This document shows positions 45,376 through 56,073 of a DNA stretch of 64,000 nt, one piece after another. This DNA comes from Burkholderia sp. 9120. GTDB lineage: Bacteria; Pseudomonadota; Gammaproteobacteria; Burkholderiales; Burkholderiaceae. Position 1 is the first letter of the stretch. Every line of letters begins with the position of its first letter. The notes beneath the pieces were generated by a model. It was not told the DNA's origin. It made no database searches and saw nothing but the letters and a program-made list of their open reading frames with translations. The stretch is taken from the NCBI RefSeq assembly GCF_000745015.1, contig NZ_JQNA01000001.1:310001-374000 (forward strand). Direction: 5' to 3'. Both the position numbers and the translations under genes were made by a program.

Positions 45376-46143
45376 TCAGCCATGAAACGGCGGACGGGGG
45401 CCGCCTGGCGCGTCAGCGGCGGCGTTACGGGCTTCGTCGCGGGCGACGGTGCTCTCGGTGCTCTCGGCCCGCGCGGCCCTCTCGGACGACGTTAGAGCGG
45501 ATTCATCGACCGCCGGACGGAACGTGCCGGTTGCAACGGTATCCACCGGCCGCGTGACCGGAACCACCGGCACAACTGGCACCACCGGCTCGACGACCGG
45601 CGCCACGGCCGGCTCAGCGTGATAGACCGGGAAACCCGCCGTCACACGCCCCGGCTCGCGCCGGTTGGCAGCGTCTTTCGCGGCATCTTTGGCGGCCTGC
45701 TTTTCAGCACGCCCGGCAGCGGCGGCTTCCACCACCCGCTCCTTCTCACGCCGCCTGACCGCGCCCGACAAACGCACGCCACCCAGACCGATCACCAGCA
45801 ACACGACACCGGTGAGCACCGCGACGATCTGCCCGAAACCGGTCAGCGCCGGCGTATGCAAGCCGAGCAGCCAGACCAGCATCAGCACACCGGTCAGCCA
45901 GTTCACATGGCCGACCACCTTGGCGACCGTCGAGGTCAACGCCCCGTCGATCGACGCGTGAAAAGCCAGCCACGCGAGCCCGATCAGCGCCACGCCAAAC
46001 CCCTGGCCGACCAGAGCCGGCTGGGTTTGCACCAGAAGCAGCGCGTTGTACAACGAAGTCCAGGGCGTCAGCAGAAACAGCACGCCGAACGCGAGCAGCA
46101 GCAAGGCATCGAGAATGAGTACAGCGCGCAGCAATGGCTTCAT
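45376..46143 (-). CDS. Membrane protein between guaB and guaA
   Basis: 255 residues. Four N-terminal membrane helices (5-130) are followed by a charged, Ala/Lys-rich region (QAAKDAAKDAAN) and a Pro/Val-rich tail with PVVEPVVPVVPVVPV repeats. No family name is certain. It starts 6 bp after the guaB stop, so co-transcription with guaB and guaA is likely. Confidence 0.75.
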   Translation of the reverse strand: MKPLLRAVLILDALLLLAFGVLFLLTPWTSLYNALLLVQTQPALVGQGFGVALIGLAWLAFHASIDGALTSTVAKVVGHVNWLTGVLMLVWLLGLHTPALTGFGQIVAVLTGVVLLVIGLGGVRLSGAVRRREKERVVEAAAAGRAEKQAAKDAAKDAANRREPGRVTAGFPVYHAEPAVAPVVEPVVPVVPVVPVTRPVDTVATGTFRPAVDESALTSSERAARAESTESTVARDEARNAAADAPGGPRPPFHG

Positions 46144-46149
46144 TGGCGT

Positions 46150-47610
46150 TTAGTCCACGTGGTAGTTGGGCGCTTCCTTGGTGATTTGCACGTCGTGCAC
46201 GTGCGACTCGCGCAAGCCCGCGCCCGTGATCTGCACGAACTCAGCCTTGTCGTTCATCTCGTCGATGGTGCGGCAGCCGCAATAACCCATGCTGGCACGC
46301 ACGCCGCCGATCAACTGGAACAGGATCGCGTTGACCGAGCCCTTGTAGGCGACGCGGCCTTCGATACCTTCCGGCACCAGCTTGTCGATGTTCGCGGAGT
46401 TGTCCTGGAAGTAGCGGTCCGCCGCGCCGTCTTTCATCGCGCCGACCGAGCCCATGCCACGGTAAGACTTGTACTGACGACCTTGATACAGGAACACGTC
46501 GCCCGGCGATTCTTCGGTGCCGGCGAACATGCTGCCCATCATCACGGAATTCGCGCCGGCGGCCAGCGCCTTGCTGACGTCGCCCGAGAAACGCACGCCG
46601 CCGTCGGCGATCACCGGTACGCCGGTGCCCTTCAGCGCTTCGGACACGTTCGAGATCGCGGTGACTTGCGGCACGCCGACACCGGCGACGATCCGCGTCG
46701 TGCAGATCGAGCCGGGGCCGATCCCGACCTTCACGCCGTCCGCACCGTATTCGACGAGCGCCTTGGCGGCCGCGGCGGTGGCGATATTGCCGCCGATCAC
46801 TTCGACGTGTGGGAAGTTCTGCTTGACCCAGCGGACGCGCTCGAGCACGCCCTTGCTGTGGCCGTGTGCGGTATCGACGACGATCACGTCGACGCCCGCC
46901 TGCACCAGCAGCTCGACGCGCTCTTCGTTGTCCTCGCCGACACCGACCGCCGCGCCTGCGCGCAGCTTGCCGTGTTCGTCTTTACACGCGTCCGGGTGTT
47001 CGGTCTGCTTGGTGATGTCTTTAACCGTCATCAGGCCGCGCAGTTCGAATGTATCGTTGATGACCAGTACGCGCTCGAGGCGGTGGCTATGCATCAGCGC
47101 CTTGGCTTCGGCGAGCGACGTGCCTTCCTTGACGGTGACGAGGCGCTCGCGCGGCGTCATGATGTTGCGCACCGGCTCGTCCAGACGCTCTTCGAAGCGC
47201 AGGTCGCGGTTCGTGACGATACCGATCAGTTGCGCGCCTTCGACGACCGGGAAGCCCGAAATGCCATGCTGCTGCGACAGCGCGATCACGTCGCGCACCT
47301 TCATTTGCGGCGGCACCGTGATCGGATCGCGCACGACGCCCGATTCGAAGCGCTTGACCTTGGCAACTTCACGCGCCTGCTCGGCCGGCGTGAGATTCTT
47401 GTGGATGATGCCCACGCCACCCATTTGCGCCATCGCGATGGCGAGACGGGCTTCGGTGACGGTGTCCATGGCAGCGGACACGAGCGGCATATTCAGGGAG
47501 ATGTTGCGGGTCAGCCGGGTCTTGAGGCTGGTGTCGCGCGGCAAAACATCGGAGAAGGCCGGGACGAGGAGCACGTCATCGAACGTGAGTGCTGTTTGGA
47601 TCAGACGCAT
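46150..47610 (-). CDS. guaB: IMP dehydrogenase
   Basis: 486 residues. The TIM barrel is interrupted by a CBS pair (about 95-210); the catalytic loop [13 protein letters not shown] holds the active Cys. It makes XMP from IMP, the step before guaA. Start [20 protein letters not shown] is the family start. Confidence 0.98.
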   Translation of the reverse strand: MRLIQTALTFDDVLLVPAFSDVLPRDTSLKTRLTRNISLNMPLVSAAMDTVTEARLAIAMAQMGGVGIIHKNLTPAEQAREVAKVKRFESGVVRDPITVPPQMKVRDVIALSQQHGISGFPVVEGAQLIGIVTNRDLRFEERLDEPVRNIMTPRERLVTVKEGTSLAEAKALMHSHRLERVLVINDTFELRGLMTVKDITKQTEHPDACKDEHGKLRAGAAVGVGEDNEERVELLVQAGVDVIVVDTAHGHSKGVLERVRWVKQNFPHVEVIGGNIATAAAAKALVEYGADGVKVGIGPGSICTTRIVAGVGVPQVTAISNVSEALKGTGVPVIADGGVRFSGDVSKALAAGANSVMMGSMFAGTEESPGDVFLYQGRQYKSYRGMGSVGAMKDGAADRYFQDNSANIDKLVPEGIEGRVAYKGSVNAILFQLIGGVRASMGYCGCRTIDEMNDKAEFVQITGAGLRESHVHDVQITKEAPNYHVD

Positions 47611-47902
47611 GGCAAATCCTATAGGCGCAAAAGCAGATTATACGCGATACCTCCCCGGTTTTCACTGCACGAACAGCAGCTTAGCGAGTTTCGGGCGATT
47701 TTTTTCGCGATAAGCGGCTCGCCGATTTCGCTTCTCCGTTCGCCTCGGGTTCGATCCGGTTTCGTTTGCGCGTTCGGGCCCAAACCGCTGCCGGGCGGCG
47801 GGAAAGCCATGAATTGCCGCGCCAGTGCAGAATCGAACAAGACAGTTCGCGGCGCGAACCGCTATTCTCCCGACCATTCCAGTTTTCTTGCAGGGGCAGT
47901 CG

Positions 47903-48880
47903 ATGCAGCGCGGTGTGGCATATGGCGTAATGGCCGGGGCTTTATGGGGGATGGTGTTTCTGGTGCCGCGCGTGCTGCCCGACTTTTCGCCGCTGCTGCT
48001 GAGCGCCGGCCGCTACACGATGTACGGCATCGTCTCGCTGGCGGCCGCCCTGCCGATGGCGCGCTCGCTCGTCAAACGCCTGACCCGCGAGGATCTCGGC
48101 GCGCTGGTGAAGCTGGCGCTGGCCGGTAACCTGCTCTACTACCTGCTGCTGACGGCGGCCGTGCACCTGATCGGGATCGCGCCGGCGTCGCTGATCGTCG
48201 GCGTGCTGCCCGTTACCGTCACGCTGCTCGGCCGGCGCGACCACGGCGCGGTGCCGCTCGCCCGCCTCGCCTGGCCGCTCACGATGGTGATGGCCGGTAT
48301 CGTCTGCATCAACGTGGACGTCTTCACGGTTGCCGACGCCACGCCGGTCAGCATCGGCACCAAGATGATCGGGCTTGCCTGCGCGGTGGGCGCGCTCGGC
48401 TGCTGGACCTGGTTCGCGGTCGAAAACGCCCGTTATCTGCAGCGTCAGACGCATTTCAGCGGCAACGAATGGTCGCTGCTGTGGGGCGTGGTGACCGGCG
48501 CGCTCGGCGCGGCGCTTTGGCTGGTGGTGGCCGTGCTGCCCGCCGGCGGCCCGCAGGGCGAGCTCGTGGACGGCCGCTGGCATCTGTTCTGGATGCTGAA
48601 TCTGGCGGTCGCGATCGGCGCCTCGTGGCTCGGCAACGGGCTCTGGAATGCAGCGTCGAAGCGTTTGCCGCTGACGCTTTCCGGCCAGATGATCGTATTC
48701 GAAACGCTGTTCGCGCTGCTTTATGCGTTCATTTACGACCAGCGCCTGCCGCGTCCGCTGGAGCTGGCGGCGATTCTGCTGCTGGTGGCGGGCGTGTGCT
48801 GGTCGGTGCGTCAGCATGCGGACGACGATTCGTCCGGCACCGCGGCGCTGGGGAAGAAGGCGCCGGCTTCGGCGTCTTGA
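47903..48880 (+). CDS. DMT-superfamily (EamA) transporter
   Basis: 325 residues from the ATG at 47903 (AGGGG upstream), with about ten membrane helices in two EamA-type halves (GVMAGALWGMVFLVPRVLPD opening). It is a probable inner-membrane metabolite exporter of unknown substrate. It is divergent from guaB. The upstream extension of the frame lacks similarity. Confidence 0.88.
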   Translation: MQRGVAYGVMAGALWGMVFLVPRVLPDFSPLLLSAGRYTMYGIVSLAAALPMARSLVKRLTREDLGALVKLALAGNLLYYLLLTAAVHLIGIAPASLIVGVLPVTVTLLGRRDHGAVPLARLAWPLTMVMAGIVCINVDVFTVADATPVSIGTKMIGLACAVGALGCWTWFAVENARYLQRQTHFSGNEWSLLWGVVTGALGAALWLVVAVLPAGGPQGELVDGRWHLFWMLNLAVAIGASWLGNGLWNAASKRLPLTLSGQMIVFETLFALLYAFIYDQRLPRPLELAAILLLVAGVCWSVRQHADDDSSGTAALGKKAPASAS

Positions 48881-49033
48881 AGTGAAGTGAAGTGAGGTGA
48901 CGTGTGGTCGGCACGGCGACTTTAGCCGCCTTTGGCCACGCCGAGCCGCCTTGACCGCCTTGACCGCTTTGAGTCGCCTTGAACCGCTTTGAGTCACGCT
49001 CAGCCGCCGCCAAAGCAACGCCACAGGACGCGC
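48881..49033. repeat. Degenerate short tandem repeats
   Basis: AAGTG units follow the stop of the DMT gene (48879-48897). Then about six imperfect decamers of the type CCGCCTTGA are found between 48950 and 49000. The stretch is low complexity and non-coding. Confidence 0.6.
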
Positions 49034-49366
49034 CTAGCGCGAATCCCGGTTCTGCCAGCGCCGCCCTTCGATCGAACCCGCCTTGCGGGTCTTCTCGACG
49101 CGCCGTTGCCGCGACAGCTTCGGATCCACCAGCAGCGGCCGGTAAATCTCGACGCGCTCATGATCGGCCAGCACCGCGTCCAGCGCCTTGACCTTGCCGA
49201 ACACACCCACTTTCTGCGTAGTCAGATCGATGCGCGGAAAACGCTGCAGGATGCCGCTCGCGTCGAGTGCCTGCTGCAGCGTGGCGCCCTCGGGCAAATC
49301 CACGGCGATCAGCGCCTGCTCGTCCGGCAGCGCGTAACAGACTTCAATCGACAAGCGCGCGCTCAT
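49034..49366 (-). CDS. rnfH: RnfH family protein
   Basis: 110 residues with a ubiquitin-like fold pattern (IEVCYALPDEQALIAVDLPE and EIYRPLLVDPKLSRQRR). It overlaps the ratA gene by 4 bp, the usual ratA-rnfH pairing. Function unknown. Confidence 0.9.
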   Translation of the reverse strand: MSARLSIEVCYALPDEQALIAVDLPEGATLQQALDASGILQRFPRIDLTTQKVGVFGKVKALDAVLADHERVEIYRPLLVDPKLSRQRRVEKTRKAGSIEGRRWQNRDSR

Positions 49367-49800
49367 GCCTTACCGTAGCGCACATCGGCGCGCTTCACGA
49401 ACGATTCGACGAAGGTGTTGGCAATGTGGCTGAACACCGGCCCGATGATCTTCTCGAGAATGATGTTGGTGAATTCGTAGTGCAGCGCGAATTCGATCTT
49501 GCAGGCGTCCGCCCGCAACGGCGTGAAACGCCAGAAGCCCGTGAACTTGCGAAACGGGCCATCCGCGAATTCCATGTCGATGCGCGTGGGCCGCTCCATG
49601 CTGTTACGCGTGGCGAAATGCTGCTTGATGCCCTTGAAGTTGATATCGATCTTCGCTTCCATGCCGTTTTCGTCCTGACGGCGGATTTCGACACCCCCGC
49701 ACCAGGGCAGGAAGTTGGGGTAATCGGCGACGTCGGTGACGAGGTCGAACATCTGTTCCGCCGAATGGCGGATCAACACGGTTTTCTGGACATCTGCCAT
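49363..49800 (-). CDS. ratA: RatA / START-like (polyketide cyclase type) protein
   Basis: 145 residues from the ATG at 49800. MADVQKTVLIRHSAEQMFDL and DVADYPNFLPWCGG are typical. E. coli RatA binds the 50S subunit and blocks subunit joining; homologues resemble COQ10 lipid-binding proteins. It is divergent from smpB, the standard arrangement. Confidence 0.93.
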   Translation of the reverse strand: MADVQKTVLIRHSAEQMFDLVTDVADYPNFLPWCGGVEIRRQDENGMEAKIDINFKGIKQHFATRNSMERPTRIDMEFADGPFRKFTGFWRFTPLRADACKIEFALHYEFTNIILEKIIGPVFSHIANTFVESFVKRADVRYGKA

Positions 49801-49900
49801 AAATTGAACAGCGCGTGGCAAGGGTGGACAAGCGCGGCGGGCTTTCCTTGCCCCGCTTTGCTAAAATCGTGATTTTAAACGAGTTGGGCACTTTCCATTC

Positions 49901-50347
49901 ATGAGCATTATCGACAACAGAAAAGCTTTCTACGACTATTCGGTCGAAGAACGCTATGAAGCAGGGCTCGTGCTCGAAGGATGGGAGGTCAAGGCGCTGC
50001 GCGCCGGGCGCGGCCAGATCAAGGAAGGTTACGTTGTGATCAAAGACAACGAACTGTTCCTGATCGGCACGCACATCAGCCCGCTGCCCGAAGCCTCGAC
50101 CCACATCCACCCGGATCCGGTGCGCACGCGCAAGCTGCTGCTGCATAGCGAAGAGATCAGCAAACTGATCGGCAAGGTCGAGCAGCGCGGCTACACGCTC
50201 GTGCCGCTGAACTTCCACTACAAGGGCGGCCGCGTCAAATGCGAGATCGGGCTGGCCAAGGGTAAGAAGCAGCACGACAAACGCGAGAGCGAGAAGAAAC
50301 GCGACTGGGAGCGCGAGAAGGCGCGCCTGATGCGGTCGCCGGGCTAG
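49901..50347 (+). CDS. smpB: SmpB, tmRNA-binding protein
   Basis: 148 residues. The start [20 protein letters not shown] is family-like, and the conserved [19 protein letters not shown] core and a basic C-terminal tail ([20 protein letters not shown]) are present. It brings tmRNA to stalled ribosomes. No ssrA gene was seen in the window. Confidence 0.97.
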   Translation: MSIIDNRKAFYDYSVEERYEAGLVLEGWEVKALRAGRGQIKEGYVVIKDNELFLIGTHISPLPEASTHIHPDPVRTRKLLLHSEEISKLIGKVEQRGYTLVPLNFHYKGGRVKCEIGLAKGKKQHDKRESEKKRDWEREKARLMRSPG

Positions 50348-50425
50348 GCAGGTTTTTGGCGCGAAAGCCTGTGCGGTTTTGCCGCGCTTTGCGTGGCCCC
50401 GGTTGGCGCCGTGACAGGTTCAATG

Positions 50426-50460
50426 AAAAATGGCCCGCTTTTTGAGCGGGCCATTTTTTT
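50426..50460. terminator. Rho-independent terminator (bidirectional)
   Basis: AAAAATGGCCCGCT pairs with AGCGGGCCATTTTTTT; a strong stem with A and T runs on either side, between smpB and the SPFH gene, so it ends both convergent transcripts. Confidence 0.93.
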
Positions 50461-50587
50461 GGGTTGTTGCCACTGCGGAATACGGCACAAGGACGGCACA
50501 AGTGCAGTGCGGCGCGGACAGCGCCGCAGGCGGCTCATTCAGCCACCGCGAGCACGAAGCGGCAAGCCGCCGGCACAGCACGGGTGC

Positions 50588-51523
50588 TCAGCGCACCTCG
50601 GGCACGCCCTTGCCCTTGTTCACGATCGTCAGCGCCGACGCGATCATCGAACTCATATCCGCCAGATTGCCCGGCACGATCAGCGTGGTGCCCTGCTTCG
50701 CCAGATTGCCGAACGCGGTCACGTATTGTTCGGCCACCTTCAGGTTCACCGCTTCCATCCCACCATTCGACTGAATGGCCGCCGCGATCTTCTGAATGGC
50801 CTGCGAGTTGGCCTCGGCCACCGCCAGAATCGCCGCCGCCTGACCTTGCGCCTGATTGATCGCCGCCTGCCGCTCGCCTTCGGACTTCTGGATCGACGCT
50901 TCGCGGCTACCGGATGCGATATTGATCTGCTCCTGCTTGCGCCCTTCGGACGCGGCGATCAGCGCGCGCTTCTCGCGCTCGGCGGTGATCTGCGCCTGCA
51001 TGGCGTGGAGAATCTCCTTGGGCGGCGTCAGGTCCTTGATCTCGTAGCGCAGCACCTTCACGCCCCAGTTCGATGCCGCTTCGTCGAGCGACGACACGAT
51101 GCTGTGGTTGATGAAGTCGCGCTCCTCGAACGTCTTGTCGAGTTCCAGCTTGCCGATCACCGAACGCAGCGTGGTCTGCGATAACTGTGTGATCGCGAAC
51201 ACGAAGTTGCTCGATCCGTACGAGGCCTTCATCGGATCCGTGACCTGAAAATACAGTACGCCGTCCACCTGCAACTGCGTGTTGTCGCGCGTGATACAGA
51301 CCTGGCTCGGCACTTCGAGCGGGATTTCCTTGAGGATGTGCTTGTAGGCGATCCGGTCGACGAACGGAACCGCGAAGCTCAAGCCGGGCGTGAGCGTACG
51401 GTGATAGCGCCCGAGCCGTTCGAGCACCCACGCATGTTGCTGCGGCACGATCTTGAGGGTCTGCGCCGCCGTCATGATCACGATGATCAGCACTACCACC
51501 CCGACGATGGTCGATACATCCAT
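50588..51523 (-). CDS. SPFH/stomatin-type membrane protease-associated protein (QmcA-like)
   Basis: 311 residues from the ATG at 51523 (GGAG upstream). One N-terminal membrane helix (VVVLIIVIMTAAQTL) is followed by the SPFH domain (RLGRYHRTLTPGLSFAVPFV). A long coiled coil follows (200-270, with QAQGQAAAILAVAEANSQA). It forms oligomers at the inner membrane. The partner NfeD gene is 82 bp upstream on the same strand. Confidence 0.93.
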   Translation of the reverse strand: MDVSTIVGVVVLIIVIMTAAQTLKIVPQQHAWVLERLGRYHRTLTPGLSFAVPFVDRIAYKHILKEIPLEVPSQVCITRDNTQLQVDGVLYFQVTDPMKASYGSSNFVFAITQLSQTTLRSVIGKLELDKTFEERDFINHSIVSSLDEAASNWGVKVLRYEIKDLTPPKEILHAMQAQITAEREKRALIAASEGRKQEQINIASGSREASIQKSEGERQAAINQAQGQAAAILAVAEANSQAIQKIAAAIQSNGGMEAVNLKVAEQYVTAFGNLAKQGTTLIVPGNLADMSSMIASALTIVNKGKGVPEVR

Positions 51524-51605
51524 TGTTATTCTCCGGTCCGTACTCGATGGGTTGCGTGAAGCTGGGAAATGCGGTGAAGCGTGGCCGCCTGAACGCGCAA
51601 TGCGC

Positions 51606-52049
51606 TCAGGCGGCCGCCGCCCGCCTGCTGGCGACGACGACAAGACAGCTGCCGTTCAACGCGGTGATTTCATAAAGATGGGCGTCTTCCGGTTCGCCCG
51701 GCGCGAGTTCGATGTCCCACGCGGCGCCGCGATAGTTGGCGCGCGCGCGGCGCGCCTGCCAGCCCTCGACGGTCAAGGTCTGGCCGATGTCGAGATTGAC
51801 GTCCGGATTGTGCGAAGCGTCTTTGCGCGTTCTGCGGCCAAAGCGCGAGCGGCGCAGCAACAGCACCGCGGCCAGCGCCACGCCCGCCGCCACCGCGAAC
51901 TGCAGATCGGCGGGCGCACCCGCAATGTGTGCGAGAGCCGCCGCGGCGAAACCCAACGCGATCATCAACAGATAGAACGTACCGCTGATCAACTCCAGCA
52001 CGACCAGCACACCCGCCCCGATCCACCAGAACAATCCACCTGGCGCCAC
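51606..52049 (-). CDS. NfeD-like membrane protein
   Basis: 147 residues from the GTG at 52049, chosen because GGAGG lies 5 bp upstream. There are three membrane helices (about 5-80), then an OB-fold tail (LDIGQTLTVEGWQARRARAN, WDIELAPGEP). The NfeD-stomatin pairing is common and supports membrane-domain organisation. Confidence 0.88.
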   Translation of the reverse strand: MAPGGLFWWIGAGVLVVLELISGTFYLLMIALGFAAAALAHIAGAPADLQFAVAAGVALAAVLLLRRSRFGRRTRKDASHNPDVNLDIGQTLTVEGWQARRARANYRGAAWDIELAPGEPEDAHLYEITALNGSCLVVVASRRAAAA

Positions 52050-52067
52050 ATCGACCTCCACAAAGCA

Positions 52068-52094
52068 AAACACCCCGGATCTACCGGGGTGTTT
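52068..52094. terminator. Terminator-like hairpin
   Basis: ACACCCCGG pairs with CCGGGGTGT and A and T runs flank it. It lies between the nfeD gene and ppsA. Confidence 0.75.
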
Positions 52095-52194
52095 ATAGCA
52101 CGAAGCTGGTGCATCGAACGGGCGCTGCGACACTCTTTGACAAGCTTTTGATGCGCTTTTTACGCACACTTTGCCGCACCCTCCCGCACGCTAT

Positions 52195-52219
52195 GCATGC
52201 CGCTTGGAAAGCGGCATGC
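52195..52219. terminator. Hairpin at the 3' end of ppsA
   Basis: Perfect 11-bp stem GCATGCCGCTT / AAGCGGCATGC with a 3-nt loop, 10 bp after the ppsA stop on the minus strand. No strong T run follows, so it may stabilise the RNA rather than terminate. Confidence 0.55.
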
Positions 52220-52229
52220 AACAGGCGTT

Positions 52230-54635
52230 TTACTGCTTCGCCGACGCCGCCAGTTGCTTCCACGTCTCGATGATCGAGTCGGGGTTCAGCGAGATCGACG
52301 CGATGCCTTCGTCCGTCAGCCATTGCGCGAAGTCCGGGTGATCCGAAGGACCCTGGCCGCAAATGCCGACGTACTTGTTCAGACGCAGGCAGGTTTCGAT
52401 CGCACGCTTGAGCAGGAACTTGACGGCCGGATCGCGTTCGTCGAAATCGACGGCCAGCAATTCCATGCCCGAGTCACGGTCCAGGCCCAGCGTGAGTTGC
52501 GTCAGGTCGTTCGAACCGATCGAGAAACCGTCGAAGAATTGCAGGAATTCTTCGGCGAGGATCGCGTTCGACGGCACTTCGCACATCATGATCAGACGCA
52601 GGCCCTTCTCACCGCGCTTCAGGCCGAACTTGCCGAGCAGGCCGATCACGCGTTCCGCCTGCTTCAGCGTGCGCACGAACGGCACCATGATCTCGACGTT
52701 GTCGAGGCCCATCTCTTCGCGCACCTTCTTCAGCGCGATACATTCCATCTGGAACGCTTCGGCGAAGTCGTCGGCGATGTAGCGCGACGCGCCACGGAAA
52801 CCCAGCATCGGGTTTTCTTCGTCCGGCTCGTAACGCGAACCGCCGATCAGCTTCTTGTACTCGTTCGACTTGAAGTCAGACAGACGCACGATCACGGGCT
52901 TTGGATAGAACGCCGCGGCAATCGTCGCGATCCCTTCGGTCAGCTTGTCGACGTAGAACGCACGCGGCGACGCATGGCCACGCGCGACGCTTTCCACGGC
53001 CTTCTTCAGGTCCTGGTCGATGTTCGGGTACTCGAGAATCGCCTTCGGGTGCACGCCGATGTTGTTGTTGATGATGAACTCGAGCCGCGCCAGACCCACG
53101 CCGGCGTTCGGCAATTGCGAGAAGTCGAAAGCCAGTTGCGGGTTGCCGACGTTCATCATGATCTTCACCGGAATCGGCGGCAGTTCGCCGCGCTCCACTT
53201 CGGTGATTTCGGTTTCGAGCAGGCCGTCGTAGATCTTGCCTTCATCGCCTTCCGCGCACGAGACCGTGACCAGCGCGCCTTCCTTCAGCACGTCGGTCGC
53301 GTCGCCGCAGCCGACCACCGCCGGCACGCCCAGCTCACGCGCGATAATCGCCGCGTGGCAGGTGCGCCCGCCACGATTCGTGACGATTGCCGACGCGCGC
53401 TTCATGACCGGCTCCCAGTTCGGGTCGGTCATGTCGGCGACCAGCACGTCGCCCGGTTGCACCCGGTCCATTTCCGACGGATCGTGGATCACGCGCACCG
53501 GACCCGCGCCGATCTTCTGACCGATCGCGCGACCCGTGGCCAGCACGTTCGACTGACCCTTCAGCTTGAAGCGCTGTTCGGCCTTGCCCGCGGCCTGGCT
53601 CTTCACCGTTTCCGGACGCGCCTGCAGAATGAAGATCTTGCCGTCGCGGCCGTCTTTGCCCCACTCGATGTCCATCGGACGCTCGTAGTGTTTTTCGATA
53701 ATGACGGCGTATTTCGCGAGCTCGATCACGTCTTCGTCGGTGATCGAGAAGCGGTTGCGCTGCTCGTGCATCACATCGACGGTCTTCACGCGGCCTTCTT
53801 CGCCCGCTTTCGTAAATTCCATCTTGATCAGCTTCGAGCCGATCGAGCGACGGATGATCGGGTACTTGCCTTGCGCGAGCGTGGTCTTGAAGACGTAGAA
53901 CTCGTCCGGATTCACGGCGCCCTGCACCACCGTTTCGCCCAGACCGTAGCTCGACGTGATGAACACGGCGTCTTTAAAGCCCGATTCGGTGTCCAGCGTG
54001 AACATCACGCCGGCCGCGCCGACGTCCGAGCGCACCATGCGCTGCACGCCCGCCGACAACGCGACTTCAGCATGCGTGAAGCCCTTGTGGACGCGATAGG
54101 AGATAGCGCGGTCGTTGTACAGCGACGCGAACACGTGCTTCATGCGATCGAGCACGTCTTCGACGCCGACCACGTTGAGGTAGCTTTCCTGCTGACCCGC
54201 GAACGATGCGTCCGGCAAGTCTTCCGCCGTGGCCGACGAACGCACGGCGAACGACAGCTCTTCAGGCGAGCTGTTTTGCAGGACGTCGAACCCTGCGCGG
54301 ATGTCCGCTTCCAGCTGCGGCTGCATCGGCGCGTCGACGATCCATTGACGGATCTCCTTGCCTGCTTCGGCGAGCGCCTTCACGTCGTCGACGTCGAGCG
54401 TCTCGAGACGTTTGGCGATGCGTTCGGTGAGCGTGTTGTGATTCAGGAAGTCACGGAATGCCAGCGCCGTCGTAGCGAAACCGGTGGGCACGCGCACGCC
54501 GGCTTCAGCGAGTTGACTGATCATCTCGCCCAGCGACGCATTCTTGCCACCGACAATCTCCACGTCGGTCATCCGCAACTGCTCGAACGGAACTACATAC
54601 GCCTTATCCTTTGCGACGGTAACTGCGTTAGTCAT
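52230..54635 (-). CDS. ppsA: Phosphoenolpyruvate synthase
   Basis: 801 residues from the ATG at 54635; E. coli PpsA has 792. The catalytic His lies in [14 protein letters not shown], and the C-terminal barrel carries the conserved Cys in [17 protein letters not shown]. It makes PEP from pyruvate and ATP. The regulatory Thr belongs to the TCHA motif that PpsR phosphorylates. Divergent from ppsR. Confidence 0.98.
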   Translation of the reverse strand: MTNAVTVAKDKAYVVPFEQLRMTDVEIVGGKNASLGEMISQLAEAGVRVPTGFATTALAFRDFLNHNTLTERIAKRLETLDVDDVKALAEAGKEIRQWIVDAPMQPQLEADIRAGFDVLQNSSPEELSFAVRSSATAEDLPDASFAGQQESYLNVVGVEDVLDRMKHVFASLYNDRAISYRVHKGFTHAEVALSAGVQRMVRSDVGAAGVMFTLDTESGFKDAVFITSSYGLGETVVQGAVNPDEFYVFKTTLAQGKYPIIRRSIGSKLIKMEFTKAGEEGRVKTVDVMHEQRNRFSITDEDVIELAKYAVIIEKHYERPMDIEWGKDGRDGKIFILQARPETVKSQAAGKAEQRFKLKGQSNVLATGRAIGQKIGAGPVRVIHDPSEMDRVQPGDVLVADMTDPNWEPVMKRASAIVTNRGGRTCHAAIIARELGVPAVVGCGDATDVLKEGALVTVSCAEGDEGKIYDGLLETEITEVERGELPPIPVKIMMNVGNPQLAFDFSQLPNAGVGLARLEFIINNNIGVHPKAILEYPNIDQDLKKAVESVARGHASPRAFYVDKLTEGIATIAAAFYPKPVIVRLSDFKSNEYKKLIGGSRYEPDEENPMLGFRGASRYIADDFAEAFQMECIALKKVREEMGLDNVEIMVPFVRTLKQAERVIGLLGKFGLKRGEKGLRLIMMCEVPSNAILAEEFLQFFDGFSIGSNDLTQLTLGLDRDSGMELLAVDFDERDPAVKFLLKRAIETCLRLNKYVGICGQGPSDHPDFAQWLTDEGIASISLNPDSIIETWKQLAASAKQ

Positions 54636-55203
54636 ACAAGCCCCTAAGTGTGAAAGAAATTCACGGCTGTGCAAGTGGGCTCGAACGCGAGACGCCCATT
54701 GGGAGCGTGCTCTCGCGTCTTGCACAACCTGTTGGAGAAGCAATCGCGACACAGCGCGGTAAGCGGCCACGGGCGGTAAAAAGCGCCGCGGAGAGGCCGC
54801 AAATGTGCAAATGGCCGGATGCGCGACGAAGAACGCGAATGGACGAATTTACCGATTAATCCACCACATTCACCGCACGTTACCGACCGAAGGCGACGCG
54901 TTGAACGACCGTTCACGGTAAGTTAGACGCCAATCGCCTGCAATTGCTTATCCAACAGGTTGCCGCTATTCTACCGTGCCGACTCTCAAAATGTGACTGT
55001 CGGACGAGAATTGCGCCTCGAAACGCGCCCCGGACCGGCCAGCGGGCTTTTGCGAGGCCCCACCGTCATCCGGACGCAATTGTGGTGCCCACGGCGCGCC
55101 GTGCCGATTCGCTACATACTCCGGTTAGCCACCGGGCAGCGAGGTCTGCGCGGCGATGTTTTATTCGAGCGCTATTTTCCGCTCACATTCCCCTGCCCCA
55201 CTG
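54636..55203. other. Divergent intergenic region between ppsA and ppsR
   Basis: 568 bp without a credible gene. It must hold both promoters. No clear operator seen. Confidence 0.6.
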
Positions 55204-56019
55204 ATGCCGCCCACCGTATTCATCGTCTCCGACGGGACCGGGATCACTGCCGAAACCTTCGCGCATTCGATCCTCTCCCAGTTCGACCAGAAATTCCGTC
55301 TGGTTCGCGTGCCCTTCGTCGACTCGACGGAAAAGGCCTACGCCACCCTCGAAAAGATCAACGAGGCGATCGCGCAAGACGGCCGCCGGCCGATCGTGTT
55401 CACCACGCTGGTGGACAGCGCGTCGAACCAGATCGTCAAAGGGTCGAACGCGTTGGTGCTGGACATGTTTCAGACCTTCGTCGAGCCGCTCGAGCAGGAA
55501 CTGGAACTGAAGTCGAGCCACGCCATGGGCCGTGGACACCAGAACGCGGACACCGAGGAGTACAAGAACCGGATCGAGGCGATCAACTTTTCGCTCGCGC
55601 ATGACGACGGTCAATCGAACCGCAATCTGGCCGACGCGGACGTGATCCTGGTCGGCGTGTCGCGTAGCGGCAAAACGCCGACGAGCCTGTATCTGGCCAT
55701 GCAGTACGGCGTGAAGGCGGCGAACTATCCGCTGATTCCGGAAGACTTCGAACGCGGCAAACTGCCTACGCCCTTGCTCGCGCATCGTCAGAAGATGTTT
55801 GGGTTGTCGATCGATCCGCAGCGGCTGTCCGAAATCCGCAACGAGCGTCGGCCGGGCAGCAAATACGCCGCGCCGGAAAACTGCCGTTATGAGATCAACG
55901 AAGCCGAGGCGATGATGCGGCGTGAAGGCGTCAAGTGGTTGTCGTCGACGCACAAATCGATCGAGGAGATCGCGACGACGATCCTGCAGGAGATCAAGCT
56001 GGATCGGCAGGCTTATTGA
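55204..56019 (+). CDS. ppsR: PEP synthase regulatory protein (kinase/pyrophosphorylase)
   Basis: 271 residues from the ATG at 55204, the family start ([20 protein letters not shown]). The P-loop [15 protein letters not shown] is complete. It is a bifunctional enzyme that inactivates PpsA by ADP-dependent phosphorylation and reactivates it by phosphorolysis. Divergent from its target. Confidence 0.97.
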   Translation: MPPTVFIVSDGTGITAETFAHSILSQFDQKFRLVRVPFVDSTEKAYATLEKINEAIAQDGRRPIVFTTLVDSASNQIVKGSNALVLDMFQTFVEPLEQELELKSSHAMGRGHQNADTEEYKNRIEAINFSLAHDDGQSNRNLADADVILVGVSRSGKTPTSLYLAMQYGVKAANYPLIPEDFERGKLPTPLLAHRQKMFGLSIDPQRLSEIRNERRPGSKYAAPENCRYEINEAEAMMRREGVKWLSSTHKSIEEIATTILQEIKLDRQAY

Positions 56020-56043
56020 TTGGGTAATTGAAGCGGATCAACG

Positions 56044-56069
56044 GGGCGCCTGACAAGGCGCCCTTTTTT
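56044..56069 (+). terminator. Rho-independent terminator of ppsR
   Basis: GGGCGCC / GGCGCCC with a 6-nt loop followed by six T, 24 bp after the ppsR stop. Confidence 0.93.
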
Positions 56070-56073
56070 ACGG

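Noticed and set aside
49801..50425. tmRNA gene beside smpB
   Set aside because: No tRNA-like ends or tag-encoding frame were seen around smpB.
52197..54647. A very long open frame antisense to ppsA (also others opposite bamA, guaA and guaB)
   Set aside because: These are mirror frames of strongly biased GC-rich genes; their products are Arg/His-rich and match no family.
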